Shown here piece after piece: positions 22,689-36,295 of a stretch of DNA of 64,000 bases (its first letter is position 1; each line of letters opens with the position of its first letter). Source of the DNA: Mycteria americana (Eukaryota; Chordata; Aves; Ciconiiformes; Ciconiidae); contig NC_134370.1 in assembly GCF_035582795.1 (NCBI RefSeq), positions 53,803,501 to 53,867,500 of the forward strand, given 5' to 3'. The notes below the pieces were generated by a model that saw only the letters and a list, made by a program, of their open reading frames with translations, ran no database searches and was not told where the DNA came from. Both the position numbers and the translations under genes were made by a program.

Positions 22689-25600
22689 CACTTTTATTAA
22701 TAATTACCAAATCTTCATCTTTATCAAAGCAGGCAGTTCCTCAAATAGAATTATTCTTGGACAGCTTTTATAGAGATACCAATATTTGGTGCTGCTGGTA
22801 CAATTCCCAAGGACGTGATAATACTTAGTTGAAATAAGATAATTTTAGATTAATATCTGAAAAAAATATTTCCTCATACTTTGAATCTGAATCAGCTAGA
22901 TAATGATACTTTTCCCATTCTGGGGAAGCAGTAGTTCAAGTGTGATAGCAAAACTGGGAAGAACTTCCTTGAACTAGGCTCATTCACAGGACTCACTTGA
23001 ATGAACATAATTTTACTGGGAGATACTGTGTTTTTTTTCTGTTGACTCGGGAACAGGTTCCTGAGCAACTTGATCCAGTGTCAAAGTCAGCCATGCTTTG
23101 AACGGGTGTTGAACCAGATGAACTCCTGAGGTCTCTGTTATTCTGTATTGTCAATAGGAGCAGAATTAGATCCCCAGTTGTATTGTCCTGTCTTATAGTC
23201 CCTCTTATTAGTCTTCTTAAACAAACAATTACTTTCAAGATTTAAACTGATGCTAAAAAAGTGGTTAAGCAATTCTAAGCTAAATTTTTTGTCTTTATCT
23301 TTCAACAAACATTATTTTGGTGTGTGTTCCCCTGAAATAACATTTACTTATCTAATACTAATGGATTTTTAAAATGTATGAGTAATCATTAACTCAATTT
23401 CATTAATTTCACCATGATTTTTTATTGTTGTTACTACTGTAGTTGAAAATAGCCAAGCAGCTGTGACAAATTTGGTTAAGGAAATTAACTTGACATTTCT
23501 TCATTCTCCATGTGTGTTCTAACTGTGTGTTGTCGTGTGTGCTGATTTTTTTTATTTGTTTTTTTTTAATCTGTCATGGGAGGCTTGCTTCACACAATGC
23601 TGTGTACTGAAGAAAGAAAGCTTTATAAGAAGAGAACAACATCCAGATCAAGCTCAAAGCTTGACAGGCTTCAGGTTTTCTGGCTATGACATACAAGCCT
23701 TCTGCTGATAACTTAGGATTGTTCATAGGTTTCAGGCTGGGGCAAAGCAGTGATTTCTTGAAAACTGCCAGTCAGTGTTTTCACTGAGCTAAAATATCAA
23801 AGAGGAGGACAAGTCTCACTTGCTGTCTAATAAAAGCACTTTATGGAGGTTTTGGGACACAGCAACATATTCATTTCAGGTGCAAACTCCAACCTTAACT
23901 TCACATGAGATCACCTGATTCTGCTAAAACTATCACCACTGCAGTACTGTGAACCTAAGAAGCCAGGCTCTTAGTTCAGTAGCTATTTTCAAAGTGTCAT
24001 TTAAACCTGTTCAGAATCTATTAGGAGAAGAGATATGGAATTAATAATTACTCTAGTCATAGGATCCTTGTCTGCAGTGGTGATTTCAGTTTTGCTTATA
24101 GAATCACAGCACCAGTCTTAGAAATGTATGGGTTTTCTTAGAAAGTTTCTGTAGTGGAGAATGTCTAATCACAGGGCAGAAACTCGGAGTGCATTAACAG
24201 GAAATCTAAGGCTCTATGGAACTGTGGTGTGAACACTCCTGCAAATCCTCCACTATAAAACTACAAGTTGGGAAAAACACCTTTTCCAAGTTGTAAAAGT
24301 TGAAAATCATGACTTAAGGGTAGGTTTGGTTTCTAACTCCAGTATAATTCATAAAAAGGTTTTTTGTCAGGCTAGTAATTTGAAATCAGCTTCTTAATAC
24401 CTAGATGCTAGCAAAGAGGTCGGGCGAGTTTTGATGAAATTCAGAGAGGAATAAAGGAGAAGACAGCTGCAAATGTTCATTCAGAGGATGCTTGCTTAGT
24501 CCGGACAATGGATGCTGTAACCAACATACTCTGAAGCAGTGTATTTCTTGACTAACACAACTATGCTCTTCCTACCTTCCCTTGGCCCCTTTTACCAGGG
24601 TAATGCAGCTGCTGGGCCAGCTGACTTCATTTCAGCATATCTTGTTAGCAGCTTTGACCTCCACAATCCTTACTCAATCTATTCTTTTTGGGAAGAAGAT
24701 ACCAAGGTAGCATCCAGCAGCTGCCCTCCTTGAAAGTTATTTTCTCATGGTAGGATAAAGGAGGGTGCAACATCTTGCACTGCTAAGATATTTGTCTTTT
24801 TTTCCAACACAGATTAATCTAGTCTCATTCATGTATGAGTGTCTAGAGAAGGACTGGGAAGGCACATGCTAAGATGGATTTGGAGCCAGTTAGTAGGATT
24901 ATCATTTTCTCAGGTTATTATGCAGAGTATGGTATGTGAAACACTACCTAAATGCTGCAGTGTTTGGGCTGCAGTTTCAATGATGGTTAGGCTAGACTGC
25001 AGCAGGGGAATGGAATGGCTTTGCTGTACTACTTTTATGTGTCCTGAGCTGTAGTAGGTTGACCTGGAACAAAAAAAAAAGAAAATCACAGAATGCTTTC
25101 TGCTGTTTAGTTTAGTGAAAACTATGCGAGAAGGATGGTGTTTAGTTATGGTGCTAATCTAGAGCACCCGAGTTCACTTCCCAGAGAGCTAGGCAGGCTG
25201 TTCTTCTCTCTGTGCCATGTTTCCGTAGCCTTAAAGTGCGTAAGAATATCCTGTCTGTGGTTTGTCTTTCTTTTGCTTAGGTAGGCTATCAGCTTTTAGG
25301 GATGGTGGTTTTCACTTGTCATTGGTACTGATCTGGCATTATGGGTCTTGGTGATCTTTCTCAGGGCTCTTAAAAGCTATTGTTACACTACTGCTACTTC
25401 TAATTTTTAGAAGGCCTCCAAAAACTTAAAAGAATGTAGAAAATACAGTTGTGTAGGTGTTTTCTGATTCCTTACTGGTCAGTAACATCTGAAGAAAATG
25501 TTTGGTAATTGCAGTCCAGTTGTTAATGAACAGATGTCTCTCTCTTGCAAAGTCTGTCTCTGCAACTGGCAGTTTCATCAGCTAAGTGAGATATAAGCAT

Positions 25601-28600
25601 CCTCTTCCTGGTTACATACTTGAGGAAAAATTGTGTTTGACCTATTACTAGCAGAGTGAAACTTTGGAAAAGGACAGAAATCAGTATACCTTCTAAAGAT
25701 TAACACAACAGAGATGCCCTCTATTCTGAGGAATGCAGTTGTGCATTCTTGACATCTACTCCTATAGGATATTAAGTCTCAATAAATTTTCATGTGTCCT
25801 TGATCCGGCAGCTGACAGGAAGAAAGAAAAAAAAAAGCACTCTGGTACAAACCTGCAGTTCTTTGAGATGTGGAGAACGTTGCGTATTGTGAATTGGCGT
25901 ACTAAAAATAACAACCCTGTAATACACTTACAGCTTTTGGATAAACTCAACAGATGAATTGGTGGATGCCCATGGACAACTCCTGAAATTGTTGGAATCA
26001 AAATTGTATAAGGATGGATTAAAATCTTGAGAGTTTCAATACTTGATACTGAATGCTTATCTTTGCTCAGTCAACTACTTGTTTGGTAGACATGTTTTCT
26101 TCAAACTGTGGAGAAGAGATCTTTTTCAATATAATACATTGCAATTTACAGTGTAAGACTTCATGTGAAGATCTGATGTTCCTTTGGATTTTTGCTGAAA
26201 ATGCTGTAGGGCCTTTTAGGTGGGATTTATTTCTTTTATGTGTCTCTTATCACCAAACTATTCTTCAGCAGGGCTTTTACTGTAGATATTCCTGTGGTTT
26301 GTGGTTCAAATGTATGCAGCTTTCCCAGGGTTTTTGCTAATTTCTCCAGGTATCCAAAAGAGGTCTTCCTAAAATATTTACTGGATTGCTTGGGTGCAGA
26401 GTCCTTATGCATATGTTGGTCTTTGAAAATTTATAAAGGGTCTATATGCAGATCTCTGTTCAGTCATAGACACTCAGGTGAATGACGAGTTGGAAGACAA
26501 GCCAAATGTATTGTTATTGTAGAGAAGGAAAGAAAACAGGAGCGGAATTGTAGGGCTTTCCTGTATCTCTGATTTGCACTCAGGACAGCTGAAAAATAAC
26601 TGTAAATAAGTAAGGCATGGAAAAAATACTGAAAGGAATATACTGATGCTAGCTTTAAGTTTTAGCTCCCTGAAACCAGAAAGATGCATTTGAATAAGTG
26701 TAACTATCATTTGAAGTGATTATGACTGCTGCTTCTGCCAGATGACTGCCAGCTATTGAGCCCTGGCTTGCTGATATGTAGTGGGTGGGGTGCACATAAT
26801 AACTAGCTGAATTTGATTTAGGAGGAGAGTCCGGCTATTTCATTGTTGTTGTTTAATATTTGTTGTGATCACACCCAGAGTAATAGTCAGAACTTATGCC
26901 AAACAGTGTTCAGTGTAAAAACGGTCTTTGCCTTGCATTGTTGCTAGTCTACAATTCATGCCCTCTAAATGAGAGGGGCAGAGCAAGGAGAAACCTCCAT
27001 CAAGCTGGGTTTTGAAAGTTAGTAAGCAGCCTTTGATTGTGAACATGTATTGGCTCTTGCACCCAAGTACACATTTTCAGAAGTTTTGCATGCTCATGGG
27101 GCTTTGACTTCTAATCCAAAGGGGTTTTCATATGATGTTAGCATGAAGATGACCACAGCATATTACATTAATGAAAGGAAAGGAAAAATGTGAATTTAAG
27201 ATATGCTCCATGCTCTTGTATCAGCACCATCAACAGAAATGCACAGATTTAGACCATTCAGAAATCTGGACTTCTATTTCATTGGCTTCTTTTCAAACCT
27301 TTCAACAGTGAGAGGCAAAATGAGCGCAAGTAGAAATTATTCCCAACGGTTCCAATGGCAAAGTGACTTTGTCTAGTGTTTATGAATGAGACAAGTTTAA
27401 TATCTGGCAAGAAAAAATACATGTCCATACTAGGAAAATTATCTCTTGCTGATATTAAATGTCAGTGGTATTGCAGCAGAGTCACAGATGCATGTGGGTT
27501 TGCTGCCAGCATACACAAGGACAAAGTCTGTTCAGAACCATTTTGGGAACTGGCGTTAATCTGGCACATTCTGCACTTAGCTTGCAGTTGCATCCTCTTC
27601 TGCACTCTGAACAAGCAGTAAGTAATTTCTCTAGTGTAAACAAGGATAAAGAGACCAATCAGAAAATACCATGAAGAAGAAAATAATCTGAAGTCAAAGG
27701 AGTAAAGCAGGACTGTTGATGCAGAGCAATTTCATAGTCCAGTTGCCTAACAGGAAACCAGTGAAGCAGCTGCTGAGAGGGAGTGATTGCCCTCACAGCA
27801 GCTTCCTGAAAGTCTGCAGATGCCATTACACATTCTGAAAAAGCTCTGTGAATAAAAGATTACTAAATGTATTTTTCTAAGGTGTTAAAATAGTCATATT
27901 GGGACTTCCTTTAAATTTTGACGTTGTCAGGAATGGTGGATATATTTTGACAATTTGAATGCAAACCTCAGCACAAAATATTATATTTTACATAAATACT
28001 GCATAGTATGAGAAATAAAGTGAAGATCTTCTAGGGTACAGGATGCAGACAGCTGACAGTGAATTGAATAACTGGTGTTTAAAGGAATATCTCAGGATTA
28101 GTGTTGATGGCTGTTGTGAACTTGACATTTAGAAGAAATTGATGGAAGAAAATCAAATGGGCAGAGGGCTGACATTTGGCATAGAAGTTTTAAAAATGCT
28201 TTAGGAAATACACAGCACTAGAGAAAACTGCAAAAGACTTCAGTGTACGAAGTAAAGTCACAGGCTCAGGCACCATGATGACAGGTCGAACGACTGTCAA
28301 ATGCTCAGTTACATGCAATGGAAGCAATAATTTTAGCCAGTCACACATAAGTTGGCTGCAAAGCTCAGGAAAAAGCTGAAATATCATTGTAAATGACTCA
28401 ATGAAATTATCTGCTCAAAATGAAGCAGCAATCAGAGAAGCAAACAAGTTGTGCAGATGTTTAAAGAAAGGGACAGAAAGTAATACTGAGCTTATTACAA
28501 TGCTTTGAGAGTGAAATGTGCTGTGGCCACACCCCCGTATTACAAGGAAAGGGAAGGGGAACAAAGTGACCTCAACTCCCAGAAAGACCTATGTAAGAGG

Positions 28601-30547
28601 AAAGTAGGACTGTTACTGTTGAAGAGATGAGAGGACGCCTGACAGGTGTGTTTGTAATGGTGTGTGCTCTGAATAGGCCCACCTGTGTTTCTTTTCACCT
28701 TTTCCATAACACATGGACAAGAACGTTCAAACAGATTGGAAAGCAGTGTTTTTACAGTTGCTTTTTTTTCTTCTTTTTTGTGCATGATCAATAAAACAAC
28801 AAACAATAAAACTTGTCACCATCGGATGTCAGTGAGGTCAAAAGAACTGCTGAATTCTTGGGCTTTTCTCCGAAGCACTATCATTAGTCACAGTAGAAGG
28901 AAAAACAATAGCAGATTTGACTGGACTACTAGCCTGATTTACAATAGCAGTTCCTATATTTCAAAATCCCATTTGAAGTGCAAGGCGATGGTATTTCTAT
29001 TAGTGTTATATACAAATCTTAATTCCTAGTCAAACTCCCCTACATTTAGTGCACGTATCAAACATTTATTCAGGGGTATTTACTAGCCCATTCAATATTC
29101 TACCAGTTATTACTGAAAGACCTTAATATCAAAATATTTGTCTTTAACAAGCAGGTATCTTCCTTTAAACAGTATTCCTTTAAACTCTACAAAGCAATTA
29201 TTCTTTAAAATGCCAGGTCAGTATTCATCTTATTAACATAAACTAAAGCTTCACAGTATATTGGGGCAGGAAGTTACAGACGCTCAGTTTTTAAAAGCTT
29301 ATAAATAAGGATTGCAACCTGGCTCTGCTGTTTAGAAACTCTCACTGATTTCGGGGCACCAGGGTTTGATTTGCTGGTGCTATCCATACTGATCAATATG
29401 GGTGTTTTGTTGCAATTTATCAAGATGCAATTGCTTTTTAATTCTTGTAAGGGTTCTGTGAGAACAGCGATACATGATCATTCTTGCTACAGTGAAATGG
29501 AAGCCAATGACTGTGTTTATTGAGACTTACAGAATATGGTACCTGACTTTAGCTTGTTTCAACACTGGACAGAGTTTAAGAACAGTTTTTCTCCCTACTT
29601 GGTGTACATATTCACAGCTACAGTGAGAGCGTGTTATTGTCAGAAAGCCGTCATCTGATGGGTTGAATTACAACAGTCATGGTAATGATTCTTTGCTGTT
29701 TAGGTTCTTGAAAGGCTTGACATCATTAACATTCCTAGAATTGCATGTATTATAAACCATAGCATGGGAAGATTAGAGGGGAAAAAGATAAGGGTATGTA
29801 TCTGTCATCATTCACTCATGTATGTTAAGTTTCAATTGCAAAGTGTGCAAATACAATGATGTACCTATGCTCTCCCCAGACAGTTGTTTTTTGTGCTCCG
29901 ATGGCCAGCACAAAGTTCTCTGATATCCATGTTTGCTCTGTCCTGCTTCTTACATTGGCCAGAATAAAAAAGCATAGGAGGTAAACGAAAGAAGACATAG
30001 TTGCAGCTCTTAGGTGTTCCAGCTGCCCCTCAGAGACCCCGCAGTGCCATCAAACAGTATGCTTTTCTGACTTATGCCAAAGGACCAGTACACGAGTAAC
30101 CCAAAATAAGAACATACTAGAAGTTATTAATTTCTCAGTTGCATAGAAGGACAAGGGTCAGTGAGTCATTTCTGAAATTCTGGTGTAGTCTGGTTATGTC
30201 ATTTGAACTTGGTCACTACTCAATACTTAGTGTAGAAACAGCTGTGTCAAATATGCTAGGAAATAAACCAATATTTTGGAGCTCCCAGAAGGTCTAAATA
30301 TGTTTCTTTCATCTTCCAATAGTGATGGTGCTTTCTCAAAAAGCTAAATTTTCTGACTGAGAGAACAAAAATTCCCTCCTTGAATGATGCCTTCGGATAC
30401 CTAGAAAACTAGTGCAAAGTAGAAAGAATAATATGTTTTCAGGTTTTGATAGGAAAAGAAATAAAGGGCTTGAATTGCAGTAACATAAATCCTGCTTACT
30501 TTTGGCTAATGCTTAGTTAGGGATAATGTTCTACTCTTTCTTCGGGA
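22689..30547. other. Unique AT-rich non-coding DNA
   Basis: No gene recognised on either strand. Open frames here (for example 26053-26340 + and 28540-28806 -) lack recognisable domains. Only short A/T runs are visible (23544-23568, 25069-25081). Likely intronic or intergenic. Confidence 0.5.
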
Positions 30548-30684
30548 GATTGTAAAATCTCTGTCACTTGGGCTTGTAAGAACAGCTCTAACAGGCAACT
30601 GTCAGGTAGATCTGATCCTGTTGTGGTGCAGAAGAGAAGTCCCTAGAGCCCCTGCCATTAGTATTTTCTATGATTCTGTGATTA
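30548..30684 (+). mobile_element. Old CR1 3' tail (copy C)
   Basis: It ends in clear CR1 octamers (TTCTATGATTCTGTGATTA). Upstream, blocks such as 'aaaatctctgtcacttgg', 'caggtagatctgatcctg' and 'agaagtccctagagcccc' follow the order of a CR1 3' end of a different, older subfamily from copies A and B. It is more degraded than either. The 5' limit is uncertain. Confidence 0.6.
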
Positions 30685-32205
30685 CAAGATTCATAGCTTC
30701 TGTGGGTTTGGTTATTCAACCTGTCTTTGAAGTAGAATTATTGGGCAATGTAATAACATAGACACAAATGAAGACACTAGAGAGACAAGGAGTCATAAAT
30801 TTAAAGAGATTAAGAAAATTATAGCTATTTTGATTAAATATAAGAAATACAGTGAGATGGCAAGGACAGTATAGAAATAGTTTAGTCTGCGTTTAGGTGC
30901 CAGAATGTCTGCACATAAGCTTTGGGGAGTTATTTCTTTTTGCTGTCCATAGCTGATGCTTACTAACTCCAGCTGTGACAAAATTCTCTCCTTAGATTAA
31001 TGACATCTAGACAAATTCCAGGGAAGGAGGTGGATTCGGATGTGAATTTAGTATCTGTTGAAGACAAGCAAAAGAGTCAGCCTAAAATGTAGGGTGGTTT
31101 TACAGGCAAAATGAAAATGTTGCTCCTGTTCCTTGAGACTTAAAAACTAAAATGGACTAACAATAATGTAGTATAGGAACAATTCGGGTGGGCAGAGGAA
31201 TGGCCTACCTCCATCAGTGTTTTCTGCCAGGGACTTTTATTATGTGCCTGAGTAGGGCATAATGCTGCACAATTTACGGTGGTACTGAGGGGCTGACTTG
31301 ATGACTAGCTCCTATAGCATATTGTTCTTTGGGGATATTGCAAAATATATACCAAATTTCTCAAGTCACATTTCAGGATGTTGTTTATTATATAATAATC
31401 TTCAACTGATATTTAGGATTATTTTTGTACTACAGGGCTTGAGAAATAACTTCTGGCTTGAACATAAAGTCCATGCTATTTTTGATCAGCTTTATCTTCA
31501 CACATCATAACTTTGATAACAAGTCAGAGTGCAGGAAAAACGGGTAAGATGCATACTTGGTCAGTGCTGAGCAGGGGTTTGCTTTTGAAAGCCTTATTAG
31601 AACTGTGTGACTTGACAACAAGCTCCACATCTCCTATTGCCTGGCAGTTGTGACGAGGGGATAAGTGATGCTATTTCTCCCTTGATTGCTGAACTTTTCT
31701 GTGACCCTTCATTAGGGGTGAATGAACACATTATTGACTGGTAAAGCAGTGCACTGGCATCAAAAAGAACGTGTTGGAGTTAGAAACAAACCTGTTGAAA
31801 TGCATGTACTGACAACAGCAGTGGGTTTCTTTTTTTGTTTGAAAACAAAATAAACAAAAAAACCAACAACGCTGTAAAAGAACAAGAATTATAGCCTCAA
31901 GAGTTTTCATGTTTATGGTCCTGTGACAGTGAGTACCCACGGTCATGGAAGAATAGGGATGGTAAAGGACTGACTATCGGAGTAAATACTGAGGAAGAAG
32001 TGTGAGCGAGCTAGAGCTGGCACCCTCTCCGCTTTGTGGGCCAGCACTTGCAATGTGCCATAGGAGGTGAAACTGTTGCAGCAATTTATCATATAAACAG
32101 CAAATCAAGCCAGATTCATCTAATCAGCTTTTTGTGATTAAAATATATCCAAGCTCCTTTTTCCAAAACTAAAAGGGTTGCAGCAATGGCAAGATTAGGA
32201 ATAGA

Positions 32206-32246
32206 CTCTGTGTGTGTGTGTGTATGTATATGTATGTATCTATCTA
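32206..32246. repeat. Compound TG/TATG/TATC microsatellite
   Basis: (TG)n followed by TATG and TATC units. Likely length-polymorphic. Confidence 0.85.
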
Positions 32247-32408
32247 TTTTATTTTTCTTTAAGCATTTGCCCTTATGAGAGGGTAGCTGGTAAAAAAAAG
32301 ACAAAGAAGCATAGGAGTAAGAAATGGGGACTATTTCAACAAGAGTTGGCAGTTAATGTTGGCACCCTGGAAAGCTTTCAACAACTTGGAACTTTTTTGT
32401 TGGTTTTG

Positions 32409-32430
32409 TTTTTTTTTTTTTTTTTTTTTT
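32409..32430. repeat. Poly-T tract (T22)
   Basis: Uninterrupted T run flanked by TTGG-rich sequence. Possibly a retroposon tail, but no body was recognised. Confidence 0.9.
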
Positions 32431-35400
32431 CCTGTTTCAAGCAGAGTGGTGGTGGTTCAAGATGAGCTGGCAGAAGCTTTCTAGACAGCATCAGACCTTG
32501 GATGAAAATCTGTCCATGGGAAATGAAGTAGCAGAGGAAGCTGGTATAGATTTCTTCTGTCACTTACTTTTGATTGACTTGCTGTTTAATTCATCCTTCA
32601 GCACCTAGGGGACTGCAGTTCTCATCTGCTTTTTGGTGCTCTGGTTTCTCTCTCGAGGTGTGTGATTATCAGTGATACATATGTGGATCATGACTCACCT
32701 TGTTATGTTACAGCTGGGTTTGTAAGTGTGTCTCTTTCCCATGACACACTGCTATATGCTATGAGCCAAGCAAAATGGTGTAGGCAGGTGTGAATGTCTG
32801 TAATAGAATGGACACATTTGAAGCTTTCTATATTTTAAAAGGGAATAGAAGAATCTTTTCTATGTTATTTAGTCTAGGGAAGACTTTTTCCTTCTCACTC
32901 CATCTCCTGTCACTTTCAGCCCTTCTATGCTCCAACAGAAAAAAAGTGTCCTGTTATTCCTAGCCTTGGCATCCTGTCATGAAGCGTGAGAATGCCGAGT
33001 GTTAACATGTGATTCTCACAACCCTGTACGTTGCCATAAGGATTTTAAAAGTTGGATGTTGTGTGTTTATAAATGTTACTGATTGTGTCCTGAATGTAAC
33101 AGGTCTTAGTGCTACCCTTCAGAAGTCCACAGAAAAGTTCTCTTGCTTTCCTTTGAGCTAAGAGGCCTTTCATAACGTTTCTGGTGGCTCTACAGGCCAG
33201 GCCCCTAGGAAAAGCAAAACAGAAGAAAAAAGATCTAGAATCCTTTTGGATTCCCTGGAAGGAAATAGTTCCAAGGGACAGTAAAAAAAATTTAAAAATC
33301 TGAAGAAGTAAATCTGATTAAGTGATATGCTGAGTCTGTATTTTGTGTTGATTTTGTGTCATGGCCCATGAGGTCCTCCAGTCTCACAGGAACCTTGAAA
33401 GTGCAGAATTATGATAGCCTTGGATGATGTGTATCTCATTTCCTAGAGTTCATTCATAACTGAGCCATCCTTGGACAGCCACGCTGAGCAGGGTTTGGGG
33501 TCACTTTAAGATAGGGCTCTAGGAAGAGGTGGTTCTTCCACCTTGTCAAAAAATCTACTGATGTGAGGGATCCTTTGATTTCTGTGGTGGTTACAAAGGT
33601 GTTCATAGATGCACTACAGATTTTGGTGTTTGTTATATGTTCCCCTATCTCCTGCAGTGAAATGGTATTATTTCCTGAAACATACTTAACAGTTAGTCTT
33701 AAGGCTTGATTCCTTTTTATAGGTTCTTCCTATCAGTTCTTCCCATCAAAGATTATTACTAGCTTTTGAAGTTTATGAGCATCTTCAAACAACTGCCATT
33801 CTCTTTGTAAAAAGAGACACAGATATATTTTTCTCTATTATAAAGGTGTTTGCTTCCAAGTAATGCATATTCCAAATCTTCTCTGATAAAACATGGGCCA
33901 GTAAATATGTCAAGATTTTGTATTTTGTAAGTTATTCTAGGTCACATAGAGAAGCTGTATGCTGTTGAAGGGTCTGTTATAGCAGGCTGAGTTCCATGTT
34001 GTATTTCTTATCTAGTCAACTAAGCAGTATCTCAGGAAAATACCTGCATATGACTGTAATCTTACTCTGCCCTGTGCAAGGATGGGCAGATTGTCTTTGC
34101 TGAGTTATCCTGTAACTTCATGGTGAAGCAAGTGAGGAGGCAGTAGCTTTCTTGGTAAATGAAGAGCACAGAACTCTTCATAAGGTGTGCTTTAGGATCT
34201 GTACCACCGGCTTCTACATCATATATGCACTATTACTTGTAGTATGTGGGCTTCTGATTTATTGCCCTATTTGAGCAATGACCTTTCTCCCAGGTGATGT
34301 TGCTACGGTTGCAACTAGCGAGGTACAAAATCATAGAGGTGTTGCTCTGATTCATGTTCTTTGTTTTTTGTTACCCATAGCTGTATGGTCCAAAGAGCCA
34401 TCTTTCTGGACGGGAACTTGGTGCAGTAGGAGAGCAGGAGCAGAGCAGGCAGGGTCTTTGAGAACCTGCACTCCACAGGCAGGCTGGGTGTCCTGTGGAA
34501 CCTGATGAAGAAAAACTGAGTTTGCTTGTACAGTTGCTTTCTGACTGTTTAAGTACTACCCACTTCTGAACAGTGTGTATACAGAACACACTCAAGATAA
34601 ATGCCTTTGAAATACTAGGCTATTGTACTTCCTGGCTAAAAAAGATGCTCTCAACAGAACAATCATGGCTGAGATAAAGGATTTAATTAAATTTGAACCA
34701 GTTTTGAACAATGCAAAGGACACTAATGTGTTTGCAGCCTAACACACCTTTTATTACCTAGATCGATAGCCCTTAATTTTATGTCTTGATCTCTCAACAG
34801 TAGAAGTTGTTGTATACAACTTCATTTATCACCAGGTAAAAAAGACCTCATCTTACCATATTTGGAAAAATTGTGTCTATCTGCGGAAACACCTAATTCT
34901 GCAAGACACCGGGAAATTTTCTGTTGGAAGATATTGAACCTTTTTAGCAATTGAAGTTCAATATTCTCACTTTTCAACAGTAGTGATTCTAGCACTTCTT
35001 ACAATCGAGCTTTCTGGGGTAGCTTTTGATGTTGCTGTCCAAGCCCAAAGTAATATGAATCATAATTAATTTGATTAAATGAACCTAAAAGTAGTAGTAC
35101 CTACTATGAAACTGCCTGCATCTGACTTTATTTATTTGCCCCACTTTTTATTTCCCACTTCTTTTTTACACAAGTGAGCACAGAAGTAATTTTTCAACTT
35201 CTTTTAGGCACTACATGGTGTCACTCAGTATCTTTGGTATGGGTATAAAGACCATGTAGTGCATTTTGGTAGACATAACCCCCCCCAAAAAAAACCCAGT
35301 GTCTTTTAAAAACAATTTTGTCAGACATTCTGTTTAATTATTTTGTTTCAAGTTTTATAATTCTGGAACACTGTACTTCCATTGCTTTTTCATTGCTTGA

Positions 35401-36136
35401 AGTTCTAATCCCTTATGATGTTATAGTATTTTCTGCATCAGACTACTGTGGTTACAAAGCAGAAGTGTTTCTAAATCGTGTGTTTAGGTTTTGTTTGGTT
35501 TTGTTTTTTTTCTTTTTTCCCCAAATATATCCATCTAGTGTCAGCAAAGTTCAAAAGGCCTCATTATTTTTTGGGTTATCAAAAGTTTATGATAAGTTTT
35601 CCTCTGCCTGCTGCTGAAGAAGTTCTTTTGGAGCTTGGTTTTACCTTGTACTAACAGTAATCTTGGAATTCCAAAAACTCTGTAATTATGTGCATTTCAT
35701 GACTTTGATGGATTGTACTTTACCGTTTGAATCTTGACACTCTTCTGGGTTACATTCACGTTATCTTGGCAATTAGAAAAAGGCTGTTTTCGCACTTAAG
35801 CATTTTCTTACTAATCTCCATCTTTTCTCCTATTAAGAGTCAGTTTTTATTAAATACATGAAAACTAGTGGGAGGGAGGATCACTTTTATTCTCTCTTCC
35901 TTCTGCAACCTCCTTTCCCCCCAGCTCCTTTCTTTCTAGAGGAAATTGTAGGACAAAAGTGAGAAAACCAGAAAAGTATAGAAAAAACAAATAGGAAACT
36001 TATAATTTTTCACTGTAACTTAAACTTCTTTGGAAAACCCATCACCTCAAAACTATCAACTTTCCCCTAGGGATTAAAAAAATCTGGCTTTTCTATCCAG
36101 CTCCAGTCAGAGATTGTGAGGGAATAAAGTTTGCCT

Positions 36137-36295
36137 TCATACTGAATGGGCCCAGGGCTGATTCTCTGGCCAACTAATTATTTCATAATCTGTCAGGAAA
36201 TTCTCTAGATCTCGAAGTATGCAGAGGATTGTCCCATCAAAAACAGAATGTCCCAGCTGAACAGCTTCATATTCTTCATTGCACATACCAGGGAA
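36137..36295 (-). other. Exon-like patch on minus strand (speculative)
   Basis: On the minus strand, a pyrimidine-rich stretch and an acceptor ending AACTCACAG precede 52 open codons and a TGA. The peptide starts FPGMCNEEYEAVQLGHS and ends YEIISWPENQPWAHSV; it is acidic, not low complexity, and coding-like in composition. An alternative reading uses the TCA|GTATGA near the end as a donor. I do not recognise the family and cannot place other exons of such a gene. Confidence 0.25.

Noticed and set aside
25060..25100. Possible minus-strand CR1 tail (AATCACAGAATG)
   Set aside because: Only one octamer-like match beside an A-run and no recognisable CR1 body.
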